64,000 nt of DNA from Mycobacterium sp. D16R12 (lineage in GTDB: Bacteria > Actinomycetota > Actinomycetes > Mycobacteriales > Mycobacteriaceae), in the NCBI RefSeq assembly GCF_002013465.1, contig NZ_MAFC01000008.1, positions 124,001-188,000 on the forward strand, written 5' to 3'. Positions 1 through 9,728 of the stretch are shown in pieces. Made by a program: the position numbers and the translations under genes. Under the pieces are notes generated by a model. The model was not told where the DNA came from and made no database searches. It saw only the letters and a list, made by a program, of their open reading frames with translations. Position 1 is the first letter of the stretch. Each line of letters opens with the position of its first letter.

Positions 1-72
1 CCGGGGGTGCGCAATCGCAGACAGCGGCGCACTATGGTCGAGGCACCCCCGACAACCTCTCAAGGAGCCTCG

Positions 73-990
73 ATGACGCGGACCGATGACGACAGCTGGG
101 ACTTGGCCTCAAGCGTCGGAGCGACGGCGACGATGGTGGCCGCCCAGCGTGCGCTGGCCAGCCATGTGCCCAATGCCTTGATCAACGATCCCTACGCGGA
201 GCCGCTGGTGCGTGCGGTCGGCATCGAGTACTTCACCAAACTGGCCTCCGGCGATTTCGACCCCGAACAGATGGCGGGTCTGGTGCAGCTGGGCATCACC
301 GCGGACGGCATGGCCAACGGGATGGCAAGCCGCACCTGGTACTACGACACCGCCTTCGAGTCCGCCACTGCTGCGGGAGTACGCCAGGTCGTCATCCTCG
401 CGTCCGGACTCGACACCCGGGCCTATCGCCTGAATTGGCCGGCCGGCACCACCGTGTACGAGCTCGACCAGCCGGACGTGATCGCGTTCAAGACCGACAC
501 CCTGGCCGCGCTGGGGGCCTCGCCGAGCGCCAACCGGCAGACCGTGGCGATCGACTTGCGCGATGACTGGCCAACCGCCTTGAAAGCGGCCGGTTTCGAC
601 CCCGGACAACCGACGGTGTGGTCTGCCGAGGGACTGCTGATCTACCTGCCCCCGGAGGCTCAGGATCGGTTGTTCGCGTCGGTCACCGAGCTCAGCGCGC
701 CGGGTAGTCGCCTGGTATGTGAGCAGGTCCCAGGTCTGGAGACCGCCGACTTCTCCAAGGCGCGCGAACTCACCCGTCAATTCGCCGGAGACACACTGGA
801 TCTGGACTTGGAGTCGCTCGTCTACGCCGAAGAGCGCCAAATGGCCGCGGACTGGCTGGCCGAACACGGCTGGTCGGTGGTCACCGAAGAAAACGACGCA
901 CTCTACGCGCGACTCAATCTGGAGCCACCGAACCCGTTGCTGCGCACCATATTCCCCAACATCGTGTACGTCGACGCGACGCTGGGCTAG
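73..990 (+). CDS. Class I SAM-dependent methyltransferase, Rv0725c/Rv0726c-like
   Basis: A 305-residue protein of the large mycobacterial family of putative S-adenosylmethionine-dependent methyltransferases; the substrate is unknown for this family. The N-terminus has the family opening SWDLASSVGATATMVA. A SAM-binding segment ILASGLDTRAYRL lies near residues 106-120, followed by the acidic strand YELDQPDV and the motif SAEGLLIYLP near residue 185. I chose the ATG at 73 because AAGGAG (62-67) precedes it at good spacing; an in-frame upstream start at 7 has no such site. It converges on the AI-2E transporter gene, and the two stop codons share the bases CTAG. In M. tuberculosis related genes lie next to sppA, as here. 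Confidence 0.88.
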   Translation: MTRTDDDSWDLASSVGATATMVAAQRALASHVPNALINDPYAEPLVRAVGIEYFTKLASGDFDPEQMAGLVQLGITADGMANGMASRTWYYDTAFESATAAGVRQVVILASGLDTRAYRLNWPAGTTVYELDQPDVIAFKTDTLAALGASPSANRQTVAIDLRDDWPTALKAAGFDPGQPTVWSAEGLLIYLPPEAQDRLFASVTELSAPGSRLVCEQVPGLETADFSKARELTRQFAGDTLDLDLESLVYAEERQMAADWLAEHGWSVVTEENDALYARLNLEPPNPLLRTIFPNIVYVDATLG

Positions 991-2126
991 CTCGCCACGC
1001 GCGAACGTCCCCATTTCCACCAGGTCCGCCTCGGCACCTCGGGCTCGTCGGTATCGGAGTTCGCAAACGGAACCCCTTTATAGACAGCGAGATACACGTC
1101 GATCGTGGTCACGATGACGATCATCAACACCGGGCCCAGCACGATTCCCCAGAATCCGAATGCCGCGATCCCCGAGAAGACCGCCAGGAGCATCAACGCG
1201 GGGTCCAGGCGTGCGCCGCGTGGCACGAGGAAGGGGCGCAGCACGTTGTCGATGTTGGACACCACCAGGAGGTGCCATGCGATGACGAACAGTCCACCGA
1301 CGGGATGGCCGAAGAGGATCATGCCGATGCCGAACGGAATCGTCACGATGCCGCCCCCAAGGGGGATGATCGACAACGCGGTCAGCACTATCGCGAAGAA
1401 GAAGAAACCCTGCTGGAAGCCGGCGACGTAGATCGAGGCGGCGCCCGCGACACCCTGCGCCATCGCAATCACGAACTGCCCCTTGACCGTTCCACGCACC
1501 ATTGCACCGATCTTGTCGAGATACAGATCGGTGATCTCCTCCCCCAGCGGATTGAGCTGTCGCAGCAGGGTGAGCACCTTGTCCTGTTTGACCAGGAGCG
1601 AGACAAACACGTACAGGAAGATGATGCACGCCGCGACCGCCGCGGCGACGCTGCCGACGGCGCTCTGCAGCACCTGCAGCAGCCCTTGCCCAACGTTCTC
1701 CGCCAACGACGCGATCGACTGCCGCAAGGTGTCCGGCGTCAACTGGACGTGCACGAAGGGGATCCGGGCCAAGACGTCGTTGACCACCGCGAACGCCTTC
1801 TGCCCGAGCGTGGTCATATCGGTGTCCCCCACCCAGTTCGAGACACTGTCGACCATGCGGGTGATCTGAACCGTCGCAACGTAAACCAGCGCACCGACCG
1901 GAACCACCACCGATCCCAGCGCGCACAGCAGCGTCAGCGTGGCGGCCACTCCCGATCCGAATCGCCGGCCCAGGCGCCGATACAGCGGTGTGAACAGATA
2001 CGCGGCCACCGCCGCGACGACGATCAGGATGAAGTAGCCGCGCAGAAAGTAGATGCCGACGGCAATGCCCACACCGGTGAGAACGGCGAGCACACGTTTC
2101 TGAAATACGGTCAGTTCGGTGTTCAC
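987..2126 (-). CDS. AI-2E family transporter (YdiK/PerM-like membrane protein)
   Basis: A 379-residue polytopic membrane protein of the AI-2E transporter superfamily. It has an N-terminal pair of helices (ILTGVGIAVGIYFLRGYF region), a long loop, and a cluster of C-terminal hydrophobic helices with the family-typical glycine- and proline-rich stretch IIPLGGGIVTIPFGIGMIL. The C-terminal tail is charged and cytoplasmic in character. Members are annotated as permeases or exporters; the substrate here cannot be read from sequence. I chose the GTG at 2126 because GGAAGGG precedes it by six bases, although the frame is open to a TTG at 2153. It converges with the methyltransferase gene and is probably transcribed alone. 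Confidence 0.85.
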   Translation of the reverse strand: MNTELTVFQKRVLAVLTGVGIAVGIYFLRGYFILIVVAAVAAYLFTPLYRRLGRRFGSGVAATLTLLCALGSVVVPVGALVYVATVQITRMVDSVSNWVGDTDMTTLGQKAFAVVNDVLARIPFVHVQLTPDTLRQSIASLAENVGQGLLQVLQSAVGSVAAAVAACIIFLYVFVSLLVKQDKVLTLLRQLNPLGEEITDLYLDKIGAMVRGTVKGQFVIAMAQGVAGAASIYVAGFQQGFFFFAIVLTALSIIPLGGGIVTIPFGIGMILFGHPVGGLFVIAWHLLVVSNIDNVLRPFLVPRGARLDPALMLLAVFSGIAAFGFWGIVLGPVLMIVIVTTIDVYLAVYKGVPFANSDTDEPEVPRRTWWKWGRSRVAS

Positions 2127-2210
2127 GCCACGCCCTTCCGCCGGCAGCTGCAACCGATACGTTAGTCGGTGTCAGCCCCGGCCCCGGCGAAACATGCTGG
2201 TGCCGAGCGA

Positions 2211-3962
2211 CTAGAAGCGGTAGTCGCCCATCATCATGGTCTGTGCGCTGCCGATCGATCGCTGGGCGCGCTGCACCGTCTCCAGGGCCAGCTGCGCCAC
2301 CCGCCCCAGCACCGCATCGGTCACCGCCGCGGCGGCGGGCTGCGACGACGCACGCTGCCGGAGCATCGAGGTGAGCGGTGAGCTCGGGAAGCTCGCGATC
2401 CGAACGTCGTCGTCGGCAGCTATGTCGGCAAGCTCCTTGGCCTTGGCCACCGCGTCACGGAATCCGCCGAGCTCATCGACGAGACCGTGCTCCAACGCAT
2501 CCCTGCCTGACCAGATCCTGCCCTGCGCAACCGCTTTCACGGCATCGACGGTGAGGTTTCGCCCGTCGGCGACCCGCTGCACGAAATCGTCGTAATGCAT
2601 GTCGATCTCAGCCTCGACGAGATCGCGCTGCTCGTCGGTGAAGGGCTCATTACTCGACCACGCATCGGCGTTTGCATTGGTGCGCAGCGTGGCCGACGCG
2701 ACGCCGAGCTTCTCCTTGAGTCCCCGGGTGATGAACTTTCCGGTGATCACTCCGATGGACCCGGTGATGGTTCCCGGATTGGCGAAGATCGCGTCCGCAC
2801 CCATGGCGACGTAGTAGCCACCCGATCCCGCGACCGCACCCATGGACACCACCACGGGCTTGCCTGCTTCACGCGCCCGGATCACTTCTCGCCAAATGGT
2901 TTCCGAACCATTGACCGAGCCGCCGGGGCTGTCCACGCGCAACACGATGGCGGCCACCGACTCGTCGGCGACGGCATCGCGCAGCGCCTCGGCGATCACG
3001 TCACCTCCGCTGGCCGGACCCGGCGGGAAGAGACGGGGCCCGCTGCGTCCGCTCACGATCGGTCCGGCCAGGGTGACCACGCCGATGGTCCGCCGCGACG
3101 GACGACCGGGCAGAGCGGGCAGGCTCGGCACCTGTGGCCGGGTGGCGCGGGCGTAGCGCGCCAGGTACAGCAGCGGGGGTTCCTTATCCGCCGGTACGCC
3201 GGTCACCTCGGCGATGCGCGCATACGCCTCGTCGCGATATCCGATGCGATCCACCAATCCGGCGGCCACCGCGTCGGTGCGCCGCAGTGGCGCCCGGTCT
3301 GCCAGGGCGTCCACATCGGCCGGTTCGAGCTTGCGCGATGCGGCGACGCCGTCGCGAACCTGTTCGGACAGGCTCTCCAGCAGTCGTCCATCGGCTTCCC
3401 GCTGGGCCTCGGTGTAGCCGTCCTCCGTGAAAAGGTTTGCCGCCGACTTGTATTGACCGCGCGAGAGGAACTGCGCCTCCACCCCGGCCTTGTCCAGAGC
3501 ACCGCGCAGGAAGGTCCCGTTGGCCGCGAATCCGATGAGCCCCACCGTGCCGGAGGGCTGCATCCACACCTCGCCGAAGGCCGATGCCAGGTAGTAGGAG
3601 AGGGTGCCCGGATAGGTCTCGGCCCACGCCACGCTCGGCTTGACGGCGCTGAACGCCTCGATGGCGGCCCGCAGTTCTTGGACAGCTCCGGCGGCGGCGG
3701 GCGGGATCTGCACGCGGGCGATGAGACCGGCCACCCGGGGATCATCAATCGCCCGGTGGATGGCTGCGATGGTGTGCCGCAGTGACAGCGGCCTGCTCGC
3801 CCCGGAGAACACGAGGCCCAGCGGGTCGAAGCTGACGGTTTCCGGCGGGACGTCGAGCAGGTCGAGCTCCAGGATGCTGTCTCGCGGCACACCCCGGTGA
3901 CGCGCGGTGTCGACCTTGGTCAGCAGATCGTGGACGTCCGTAGGCGTGGTGAAAGCGAACAT
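2211..3962 (-). CDS. sppA: Signal peptide peptidase SppA, 67-kDa (protease IV) type
   Basis: A 583-residue serine protease that degrades cleaved signal peptides at the membrane. It has the double-domain architecture of protease IV. The N-terminal half carries the lysine of the Ser-Lys dyad in [16 protein letters not shown] (near residue 169). The C-terminal half carries the nucleophile in [17 protein letters not shown] (near residue 377), followed by [16 protein letters not shown]. The ATG at 3962 gives the N-terminus [10 protein letters not shown]; the frame is open further upstream to 4004 without a better start. No strong transmembrane anchor is evident at the N-terminus. In M. tuberculosis sppA (Rv0724) directly follows rplO, whereas here two lipoprotein genes and a pseudogene lie between. 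Confidence 0.93.
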   Translation of the reverse strand: MFAFTTPTDVHDLLTKVDTARHRGVPRDSILELDLLDVPPETVSFDPLGLVFSGASRPLSLRHTIAAIHRAIDDPRVAGLIARVQIPPAAAGAVQELRAAIEAFSAVKPSVAWAETYPGTLSYYLASAFGEVWMQPSGTVGLIGFAANGTFLRGALDKAGVEAQFLSRGQYKSAANLFTEDGYTEAQREADGRLLESLSEQVRDGVAASRKLEPADVDALADRAPLRRTDAVAAGLVDRIGYRDEAYARIAEVTGVPADKEPPLLYLARYARATRPQVPSLPALPGRPSRRTIGVVTLAGPIVSGRSGPRLFPPGPASGGDVIAEALRDAVADESVAAIVLRVDSPGGSVNGSETIWREVIRAREAGKPVVVSMGAVAGSGGYYVAMGADAIFANPGTITGSIGVITGKFITRGLKEKLGVASATLRTNANADAWSSNEPFTDEQRDLVEAEIDMHYDDFVQRVADGRNLTVDAVKAVAQGRIWSGRDALEHGLVDELGGFRDAVAKAKELADIAADDDVRIASFPSSPLTSMLRQRASSQPAAAAVTDAVLGRVAQLALETVQRAQRSIGSAQTMMMGDYRF

Positions 3963-4066
3963 CCCTTGAGCGTACCGACGAATGCGGCGATGCTCCCGGT
4001 ACAAATCCGCGCTGCCGTTCTACTCGGCGCGTAGGGTCGAATCCATTCGCTGGCGGAGGGGCAACG

Positions 4067-5653
4067 ATGACACGTGTACAGAAGACGACGGCCAAGAAGG
4101 GATTGGCCCGGATCGCTGCGCTGCTCGCGGTGACCGTGGCACCGGGGGTAGCCGGGTGTATCGATACGTCCGGGTCACGCGACCTCACACCGTCACCCTC
4201 GACGTCGTCGACAGCGGCAGCACCCACCCGCAGTTACCCCGGCTTGTTTCCCGAATACCGCGGCAAGTTCCATCCCAACCACACCGATCTGGGTGGGCGG
4301 AACAACGCCGAGCTTGCCGGCCTGCTGCCGGTAGAGGCCGACTTCCCCGCGCAGGGAGCGACCCGTCCGCCCGACATCGCCGCCGACGACGGTTCCGGGC
4401 TGGGCGTGCACGGCCAGACCGACGGTGAAACTCGTCCGCCCGAATGCCTGTACACGCCCTTCGGTAAGTCTTTTTCGAGGACACCCGACGGCTCGGACTG
4501 GAACCTGTACTACGCGGCCTCGACATTCCACGAAGCCGACCCGGACGGTAACCACATCATCGTCACGGTGAATCGTGAACGCGAAAATGCCGACGTGTTC
4601 GCGTTGACCAGCACCTGGATCAAGAAATGCGGCCAGTACGACAAGGCGTTTCCGACGTTCGCCAAGCCGGAGGTGCGTGACCGGCACATCACCGACACCT
4701 TCGCACCCGGTCCGAATGTCGACGGCGTGCAGACCTACGTGTACACCAGTGCGAGCACCGACCTGGATGACGCATCGGCCAGTAAGCAGCCGTCGGGAGT
4801 ACGTGGACAGCGCATTCTGCTCGCCAGAGTGCGCTCGGTCGTGTTCGAGGTGGAGGGCACCGACCAGGTAGACGCCGGCCTGCTGGACCAGCTGATGGCC
4901 ACCACCATCGCCAACGCCAAGCACGCCCCGCCGCCTCCCGACCAGAACGCCGGGCGATTGGCCGCACTTCCCCCCTGCGACACCGCCCCGACCCAGCCCG
5001 GGAATCCGCAGGCGGATCCGGCGCTCGACTGCACGATCCGTACCTCGGACGGCAGCGGTGTCATCTTCGAAGTGCTGGGTACCCCCGCCGGGACCATCCG
5101 TGTATTCAATGGCAATGGCACACAGTCCCAGTCCATTCGGGTACCTCACCCGATCTTCCAGCAGCGCCTTCCGTTCCTGCAGGATTTGGATCAGGACAAG
5201 CGCGAAGAGCTCTTGGTGGTCACGGCGACCGGAGACCCTGCCGGGGACCTTATGGACGTGTGGCGCTCGCGGCCGAACTCCGACCAATTCGACATGACCG
5301 GCACAATCTTCGGGGTCCCAAGATTCTGGATGACCTCTGATCGATTCATCGGAATCTTCTCGCGCAACGGCGCCGACGCCGGCGTGGCGGCACTGTTCCG
5401 ATTCGTCGACAACAAGTTGGCGGTGCTGGCACTGCTGGACACCGAAAGGCGGGTCGACAACAAGCCAATCGATCCGAAGTGGCGCCTCAACGCCAACGTC
5501 AAATGCGCGATGAACACCTCCGATGACCCGCCGGGAGCACTCGGTGCGCGGACGGACGCGTTGCGTGCCGCGGGGGTCGACCCGGCGACGGCCGAGGAGC
5601 ATTTCTGTCTGCAGCCCTGGGTACCCACGTTGTACCGGCAGGGCGCACGGTGA
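4067..5653 (+). CDS. Large exported lipoprotein with C-terminal FG-GAP-like domain
   Basis: A 528-residue predicted lipoprotein. The signal peptide ends in the lipobox VAGC with the lipidated cysteine near residue 31, followed by a Ser/Thr-rich linker. The middle part (about 100-290) resembles extracellular sensor-like domains of mycobacterial lipoproteins, but I cannot name the family. The last 230 residues, starting at LPPCDTAP, are clearly homologous to the whole mature product of the next gene and carry an acidic DLDQDKREELLV motif like an FG-GAP/VCBS blade near residue 374. GAGGGG precedes the ATG at 4067. The downstream gene starts eight bases after its stop, so they are probably co-transcribed. 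Function unknown. Confidence 0.8.
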   Translation: MTRVQKTTAKKGLARIAALLAVTVAPGVAGCIDTSGSRDLTPSPSTSSTAAAPTRSYPGLFPEYRGKFHPNHTDLGGRNNAELAGLLPVEADFPAQGATRPPDIAADDGSGLGVHGQTDGETRPPECLYTPFGKSFSRTPDGSDWNLYYAASTFHEADPDGNHIIVTVNRERENADVFALTSTWIKKCGQYDKAFPTFAKPEVRDRHITDTFAPGPNVDGVQTYVYTSASTDLDDASASKQPSGVRGQRILLARVRSVVFEVEGTDQVDAGLLDQLMATTIANAKHAPPPPDQNAGRLAALPPCDTAPTQPGNPQADPALDCTIRTSDGSGVIFEVLGTPAGTIRVFNGNGTQSQSIRVPHPIFQQRLPFLQDLDQDKREELLVVTATGDPAGDLMDVWRSRPNSDQFDMTGTIFGVPRFWMTSDRFIGIFSRNGADAGVAALFRFVDNKLAVLALLDTERRVDNKPIDPKWRLNANVKCAMNTSDDPPGALGARTDALRAAGVDPATAEEHFCLQPWVPTLYRQGAR

Positions 5654-5660
5654 GGCGCGC

Positions 5661-6464
5661 ATGAAAAAGTGGCGTGCCACTGCACTTTTCGTCATGGGGA
5701 TGACTCTGGCGGCATGCAGTCACGGCGGCATTCATCGCGCCGGAACCCCGACGACCTCGGTGTCCAGCCGCCTGGACGCCCTGCCGCTGTGCTCGTCGAT
5801 CAAGCCACAAGCGATCGAACCGGATCCAGACCCGGCCCTGGACTGTGTGCTGCGATCCAAGGATTCGGCGAAGCTGACGTTCGAGGTGCTGGGCACACCC
5901 CCCGTCACCGTCAAGGTGTACGAGCCCAACGGGACTGAGCGGCAGACCTTTACCGTTCCCGTCAACAAACCGGAACGAACTCCGCCGCTTCTCGCCGACT
6001 TGGATCGCGATGGCCGCGATGAGCTGGTGGTGGTGGACACCGTCGGCTCTGATGGCGACGTCCTGGATGTGTGGCGGGTCAACAAGGACTCGGGGAAGTT
6101 CTCTTCGGCGGGACAGGTAGTCGGTTATCCGGATTTCCGGACTACCGATGAGCACTTCACCGCGTTCTACGCCAGTACCGGCGCCGGATCGGGAAGGGTT
6201 TCCCTCTACCGGTTCGTCAACGACAAGGTAGTGGGACTCGGCTCCCTCTTCGTGCAGGCGGCGGACTGGCCGGATCCCCCTGATCCCGCCCGCACCTGGT
6301 ACGCCAACGGAAACACGTTGTGTTCCTTCAATTACGACGACGTTCCCCCGGGGCAGGCCGAGAAGACGAACCAGGCCCTGACGGAGGCGGGCGTCGACCC
6401 GCCGTCCGCACAGGACCGATTCTGCAAGCAAGCCTGGGTCGCCGATATCTACCGGAAGCGCTAG
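5661..6464 (+). CDS. Lipoprotein with FG-GAP-like motif, paralogue of the preceding gene product
   Basis: A 267-residue predicted lipoprotein with the lipobox LAAC (cysteine 19). The mature part aligns along its whole length with the C-terminal domain of the upstream lipoprotein: both share DPALDC, FEVLGTP, an acidic loop (DLDRDGRDELVV here, near residue 112), LDVWR, and a C-terminal block GVDP..A...FC.Q.WV....R. The shared cysteines suggest conserved disulfides. The ATG at 5661 follows the upstream stop by seven bases, so the pair forms an operon that probably arose by tandem duplication, with the upstream copy gaining or keeping an extra N-terminal domain. Function unknown; a cell-surface binding role is inference. 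Confidence 0.8.
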   Translation: MKKWRATALFVMGMTLAACSHGGIHRAGTPTTSVSSRLDALPLCSSIKPQAIEPDPDPALDCVLRSKDSAKLTFEVLGTPPVTVKVYEPNGTERQTFTVPVNKPERTPPLLADLDRDGRDELVVVDTVGSDGDVLDVWRVNKDSGKFSSAGQVVGYPDFRTTDEHFTAFYASTGAGSGRVSLYRFVNDKVVGLGSLFVQAADWPDPPDPARTWYANGNTLCSFNYDDVPPGQAEKTNQALTEAGVDPPSAQDRFCKQAWVADIYRKR

Positions 6465-6469
6465 CCCAC

Positions 6470-6676
6470 ACGCGCATGCAGGCGGGGCTGCGCCGGATCT
6501 ACGGCGAGATGAAGGGCATTGACGCCGTGCCGGTCTGGGGCACTCCCGACGAGGTCGCCGCCGGCCTGCGTCAAGTGGCCGATGCGGGCCGCACAGACGA
6601 TCCTGCTCAATCCCGTCGGCGACGACGTAGCGGCCGATCGTGCCTTGCCGCTGAGGTTATCCCGCAACTGACCTGA
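6470..6676 (+). pseudogene. Decayed C-terminal fragment of an LLM-class flavin-dependent oxidoreductase
   Basis: Just after the lipoprotein stop, one frame reads MQAGLRRIYGEM..DAVPVWGTPDEVAAGLRQVADAG. That is the C-terminal pattern of luciferase-like (LLM, F420-type) oxidoreductases. Near 6588 the expected continuation AQTILLNPVGDDVAADR appears in another frame, as if one C had been added. The end CLAAEVIPQLT followed by a stop then returns in the first frame. Two compensating frameshifts and the absence of the roughly 250 N-terminal residues mark it as a remnant, not a gene. No start codon with a ribosome-binding site belongs to it. Confidence 0.6.
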
Positions 6677-6679
6677 CAC

Positions 6680-6735
6680 CGAGTGTGAAGCTCGGGCGGA
6701 AAATCGGCCGAACTGTCGCCCTGACTGCACGCTCG
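6680..6735. repeat. Imperfect intergenic inverted repeat, CGAGTG-ended
   Basis: Arms 6680-6698 (CGAGTGTGAAGCTCGGGCG) and 6717-6735 (CGCCCTGACTGCACGCTCG) pair at about 14 of 19 positions around a loop holding the palindrome TCGGCCGA. It lies in the convergent gap before rplO. Two similar elements with CGAGTG termini occur at 21422-21479 and 53442-53498. Confidence 0.5.
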
Positions 6736-6746
6736 GCGAAACAGAA

Positions 6747-6774
6747 AGGGCGCCCACCCGAAGGTGGACGCCCT
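6747..6774 (-). terminator. Intrinsic terminator of the distal spc operon
   Basis: Read on the minus strand, a 12-bp stem (AGGGCGTCCACC with GGTGGGCGCCCT, one G-U pair) closes a UUCG tetraloop and is followed by TTTCTGTTT. It begins 16 bases after the rplO stop codon, the expected place for the end of this operon. Confidence 0.8.
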
Positions 6775-6790
6775 CTGCAGAAAGCCGTAA

Positions 6791-7231
6791 CTAGGCCTCG
6801 TTGACCGATCCGCCTGCGGCGGTGATCTTCTCGCGAGCCGCGTCGCTGAACTTGTTGGCAGTCACCGACACCTTGACCTTGAGGTCGCCGTTGCCGAGCA
6901 CCTTCACCAGCTCGTTCTTGCGCACCGCACCCTTGGCAACCAGGGCCTCGATGGTGACGTCGCCACCCTCGGGGAACAGCCGCTCGATGTCGGCCACGTT
7001 CACCACCTGGTACTCGGTGCGGAAGCGGTTCTTGAAGCCCTTGAGCTTCGGGAGCCGCATGTGGATGGGCATCTGCCCACCCTCGAAGGTCACCGGCACG
7101 TTCTTGCGTGCCTTGGTGCCCTTGGTACCGCGACCCGCGGTCTTACCCTTGGAGCCCTCACCACGACCGACGCGGGTGCGCTCGGTCTTGGAGCCCGGGG
7201 CCGGGCGTAGATGATGCAATTTGATGGTCAT
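6791..7231 (-). CDS. rplO: 50S ribosomal protein L15 (uL15)
   Basis: A 146-residue protein of the large ribosomal subunit core. It begins [15 protein letters not shown] and carries the glycine-rich basic loop [17 protein letters not shown] (about residues 22-39) that threads into 23S rRNA. The C-terminus is a compact domain ending SVNEA. It is the last gene of the minus-strand distal spc operon; its ATG overlaps the rpmD stop in TAATG. secY, which follows rplO in many bacteria, does not follow here. Confidence 0.98.
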   Translation of the reverse strand: MTIKLHHLRPAPGSKTERTRVGRGEGSKGKTAGRGTKGTKARKNVPVTFEGGQMPIHMRLPKLKGFKNRFRTEYQVVNVADIERLFPEGGDVTIEALVAKGAVRKNELVKVLGNGDLKVKVSVTANKFSDAAREKITAAGGSVNEA

Positions 7232-7413
7232 TACTTCACGTCCTCGACGGTGACCAGGTGGCGAACCACCTGGAGCAGGCCGCGGGTCTGCGCGTTGTCC
7301 TCACGGACAACGGTCTGGCGAATCTTGCGCAGGCCCAGTGTCTTCAACGATTCGCGCTGCTTCCACCGGGATCCGATGGTGCTGCGCACCTGGGTGATCA
7401 ACAGATCAGCCAT
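7231..7413 (-). CDS. rpmD: 50S ribosomal protein L30 (uL30)
   Basis: A 60-residue protein starting [16 protein letters not shown] and containing the L30 pattern [28 protein letters not shown]. It sits in the usual place between rpsE and rplO. The ATG at 7413 lies inside the 3' end of rpsE, an eight-base overlap that suggests translational coupling. Confidence 0.97.
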   Translation of the reverse strand: MADLLITQVRSTIGSRWKQRESLKTLGLRKIRQTVVREDNAQTRGLLQVVRHLVTVEDVK

Positions 7414-8071
7414 GGCTGCCTCCCTGTGCTGCCGCAGCTGCGAACTCTGCACGGGCCCGGAGCATGCCGGCAGGTGCCACATCTTCGATGGGCAGACCGC
7501 GGCGGGCCGCAACCTCTTCGGGGCGCTGCAGCTGCTTGAGCGCCGCGACGGTTGCATGGACCACGTTGATTGCGTTGTCGCTACCGAGCGACTTGGCCAG
7601 GATGTCGTGCACACCGGCGCATTCGAGCACCGCGCGGGCAGCGCCACCAGCGATCACACCGGTACCGGCCGAGGCCGGACGCAGCATGACGACACCGGCG
7701 GAATCCTCGCCCTGAACCGGGTGGACGATGGTGCCACCGATGAGCGGAACGCGGAAGAAGTTCTTACGAGCCTCGTCCACACCCTTGGCGATGGCGGCCG
7801 GAACTTCCTTGGCCTTGCCGTAGCCAACGCCCACCAGGCCGTTGCCGTCGCCGACGATCACCAGCGCGGTGAAGCTGAACCGCCGACCACCCTTGACGAC
7901 CTTGGAGACGCGGTTGATGGTGACAACGCGCTCCAGGTAGTTGCTCTTCTCGGCGTTGTCACGCGGACCACGACGATCGTCGCGGTTGTCACGACGTCCA
8001 CGTCCGCCGTCGCGACCCTCGTTGGCACCGCCTGCGGCGCCAGGAGCGCCCGAATTGCGCTGCGCCATCAT
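7406..8071 (-). CDS. rpsE: 30S ribosomal protein S5 (uS5)
   Basis: A protein of about 221 residues, involved in decoding accuracy and in the messenger entry region of the 30S subunit. A Gly/Arg/Asp-rich N-terminal extension ([21 protein letters not shown]), typical of actinobacterial S5, precedes the double-stranded RNA-binding-like domain ([20 protein letters not shown], near residue 55) and the C-terminal domain with [10 protein letters not shown] and [13 protein letters not shown]. Two successive ATG codons (8071 and 8068) follow GGAAGGA; the first was taken. Confidence 0.97.
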   Translation of the reverse strand: MMAQRNSGAPGAAGGANEGRDGGRGRRDNRDDRRGPRDNAEKSNYLERVVTINRVSKVVKGGRRFSFTALVIVGDGNGLVGVGYGKAKEVPAAIAKGVDEARKNFFRVPLIGGTIVHPVQGEDSAGVVMLRPASAGTGVIAGGAARAVLECAGVHDILAKSLGSDNAINVVHATVAALKQLQRPEEVAARRGLPIEDVAPAGMLRARAEFAAAAAQGGSHG

Positions 8072-8099
8072 GCATTCCTTCCGTTGAAAGTCACGAACA

Positions 8100-8507
8100 T
8101 CAGAACACCAGCCCGTTCTCGCGGGCGGCGTCGGCAAGTGCGGCAATCCGGCCACCGTAGGTGTAGCCACCGCGGTCGAACACCACGGTGTCCACGCCGG
8201 CAGCCTTCGCACGCTCGGCGATCAGCTGACCGACCCGAGCACTGCGTGCCTTCTTGTCGCCGTCCACGGCCTGCACGTCGGGCTCGATGGACGAGGCCGC
8301 CGCCAGGGTTGTGCCGGTGAGATCGTTGACCAGCTGCACGTGGATGTGGCGGGCCGAACGGTTGACGACCAGGCGCGGCCGCGCGTCCGTACCGGACACC
8401 TTCTTGCGCAGACGTGCGTGGCGGCGCAGACGCGAGGTGCGACGTGCCTCCGAAACACTCTTGCCGACGGGCTCGTGCTGCTTCGTTTCTGTCTTCGTTT
8501 GAGCCAT
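8100..8507 (-). CDS. rplR: 50S ribosomal protein L18 (uL18)
   Basis: A 135-residue 5S rRNA-binding protein. The core [36 protein letters not shown] and the C-terminal [26 protein letters not shown] are diagnostic. The N-terminus [20 protein letters not shown] is longer than in M. tuberculosis L18. The ATG at 8507 was preferred; an alternative ATG two codons upstream (8513) overlaps the rplF stop region. Confidence 0.96.
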   Translation of the reverse strand: MAQTKTETKQHEPVGKSVSEARRTSRLRRHARLRKKVSGTDARPRLVVNRSARHIHVQLVNDLTGTTLAAASSIEPDVQAVDGDKKARSARVGQLIAERAKAAGVDTVVFDRGGYTYGGRIAALADAARENGLVF

Positions 8508-8509
8508 GG

Positions 8510-9049
8510 TCACTTACCTGTCTTTCCGACCTTGCGGCGGATCTGCTCACCCTCGTAGCGAATGCCCTTGCCCTTGTAGGGGTCGGGGCGACGCAGGCGG
8601 CGGATGTTGGCCGAGATCTGGCCAACCTTCTGCTTGTCGATTCCGCTGACCGAGAACTTGGTGGGGGTCTCGACCGCGAACGTGATGCCCTCGGGCGCCT
8701 CGATCAGCACGGGGTGGCTGTAACCGAGTGCAAACTCCAGGTTCGATCCCTTGGCGACGACGCGGTAACCCACGCCGAAGATCTCCATCTTGGTGGTGTA
8801 ACCCTGCGTCACACCGGTCACCAGGTTGGCGATCAGGGTGCGAGACAGTCCGTGGAGCGAGCGGTTGCGCCGCTCGTCATCGGGGCGGGCCACCACGATG
8901 GCGCCATCGTCGTTGCGCGACACCGAAATCGGCTCGCTCACCGTCAGTTCGAGAGTGCCCTTGGAACCCTTGACCGAAACGTTCTGGCCGTCGATGTTGA
9001 CGTCCACTCCGGCGGGAATCAGTACGGGCTGCTTTCCAATACGCGACAT
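8510..9049 (-). CDS. rplF: 50S ribosomal protein L6 (uL6)
   Basis: A 179-residue protein at the base of the L7/L12 stalk near the factor-binding site. It opens with [17 protein letters not shown], has two repeated alpha/beta domains, and ends with the L6 signature [27 protein letters not shown]. It lies between rpsH and rplR in the minus-strand operon. Confidence 0.98.
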   Translation of the reverse strand: MSRIGKQPVLIPAGVDVNIDGQNVSVKGSKGTLELTVSEPISVSRNDDGAIVVARPDDERRNRSLHGLSRTLIANLVTGVTQGYTTKMEIFGVGYRVVAKGSNLEFALGYSHPVLIEAPEGITFAVETPTKFSVSGIDKQKVGQISANIRRLRRPDPYKGKGIRYEGEQIRRKVGKTGK

Positions 9050-9064
9050 GTTTTTTGTCCTCCC

Positions 9065-9463
9065 CTACCAGACGTACGCGAGGACTTCGCCGCCCACGCC
9101 CTGTCGGGACGCCTGACGGTCGGTGAGCAGGCCAGTGGACGTGGAGATGATCGCCACGCCGAGGCCACCGAGAACCTTGGGCAGATTGGTGGATTTTGCG
9201 TACACACGCAGACCGGGCTTCGACACGCGTCGCAGGCCGGCGATGCTGCGCTCACGGCTGGGGCCGTATTTGAGCGAGACAACCAGGCTCTTGCCCACGC
9301 GGGCGTCCTCGGTGCGGTAATCGGTGATGTAGCCCTCGCGCTTGAGGATCTCGGCGATATTGGCCTTGATCTTCGAATGCGGCAGGGTCACCTCATCGTG
9401 GTATGCCGAGTTGGCATTGCGCAGACGTGTCAGAAAGTCTGCGATCGGATCAGTCATAGTCAT
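9065..9463 (-). CDS. rpsH: 30S ribosomal protein S8 (uS8)
   Basis: A 132-residue primary 16S rRNA-binding protein. The start [18 protein letters not shown] and the C-terminal signature [23 protein letters not shown] identify it. The ATG at 9463 matches the mycobacterial start, although the better ribosome-binding site (AAAGG) lies nearer an in-frame ATG at 9475. It is the first gene of the distal spc block: its usual upstream neighbour rpsN is about 6.9 kb away, so this block must have its own promoter in the 9464-9728 region. Confidence 0.97.
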   Translation of the reverse strand: MTMTDPIADFLTRLRNANSAYHDEVTLPHSKIKANIAEILKREGYITDYRTEDARVGKSLVVSLKYGPSRERSIAGLRRVSKPGLRVYAKSTNLPKVLGGLGVAIISTSTGLLTDRQASRQGVGGEVLAYVW

Positions 9464-9728
9464 GACAGAGTCCATCAACCTTTCTCGCCGCGGTTCCCAT
9501 GCAGCACGCTCGTACCGGTTCCCGTAAAGGGCCTGGTACATCCCGTGGTGGGCCTACTGCGAAGTGATCTTCCGTATCTGACCGGGTTCGGTCAGGGGTC
9601 GTGCATCGGTAGTGCTATCCATAGAGCCCGAAAGCACGTGCCGACCGGCCATGGGCGAAACACAGCCCAGGCAACCGGTCAAGTGTAGGTGGCCTGGACG
9701 TACGGACCAAATCGGTGCCGCCGCCGGG
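9464..9728. other. Gap upstream of rpsH, presumed promoter region of the distal spc block
   Basis: About 265 bases between the secreted-protein stop and rpsH, with no credible coding. A promoter is expected here because the ribosomal block no longer has a ribosomal gene upstream, but I could not pick a convincing -35/-10 pair by eye. Confidence 0.4.

Noticed and set aside
4193..5695. 500-codon open frame antisense to the large lipoprotein
   Set aside because: The sense frame has a signal peptide, lipobox and a homologous neighbour; the antisense frame has none.
9541..9728. Search for a riboswitch or ribosomal leader upstream of rpsH
   Set aside because: No convincing stem series or known motif could be found by eye, so only a presumed promoter region is noted.
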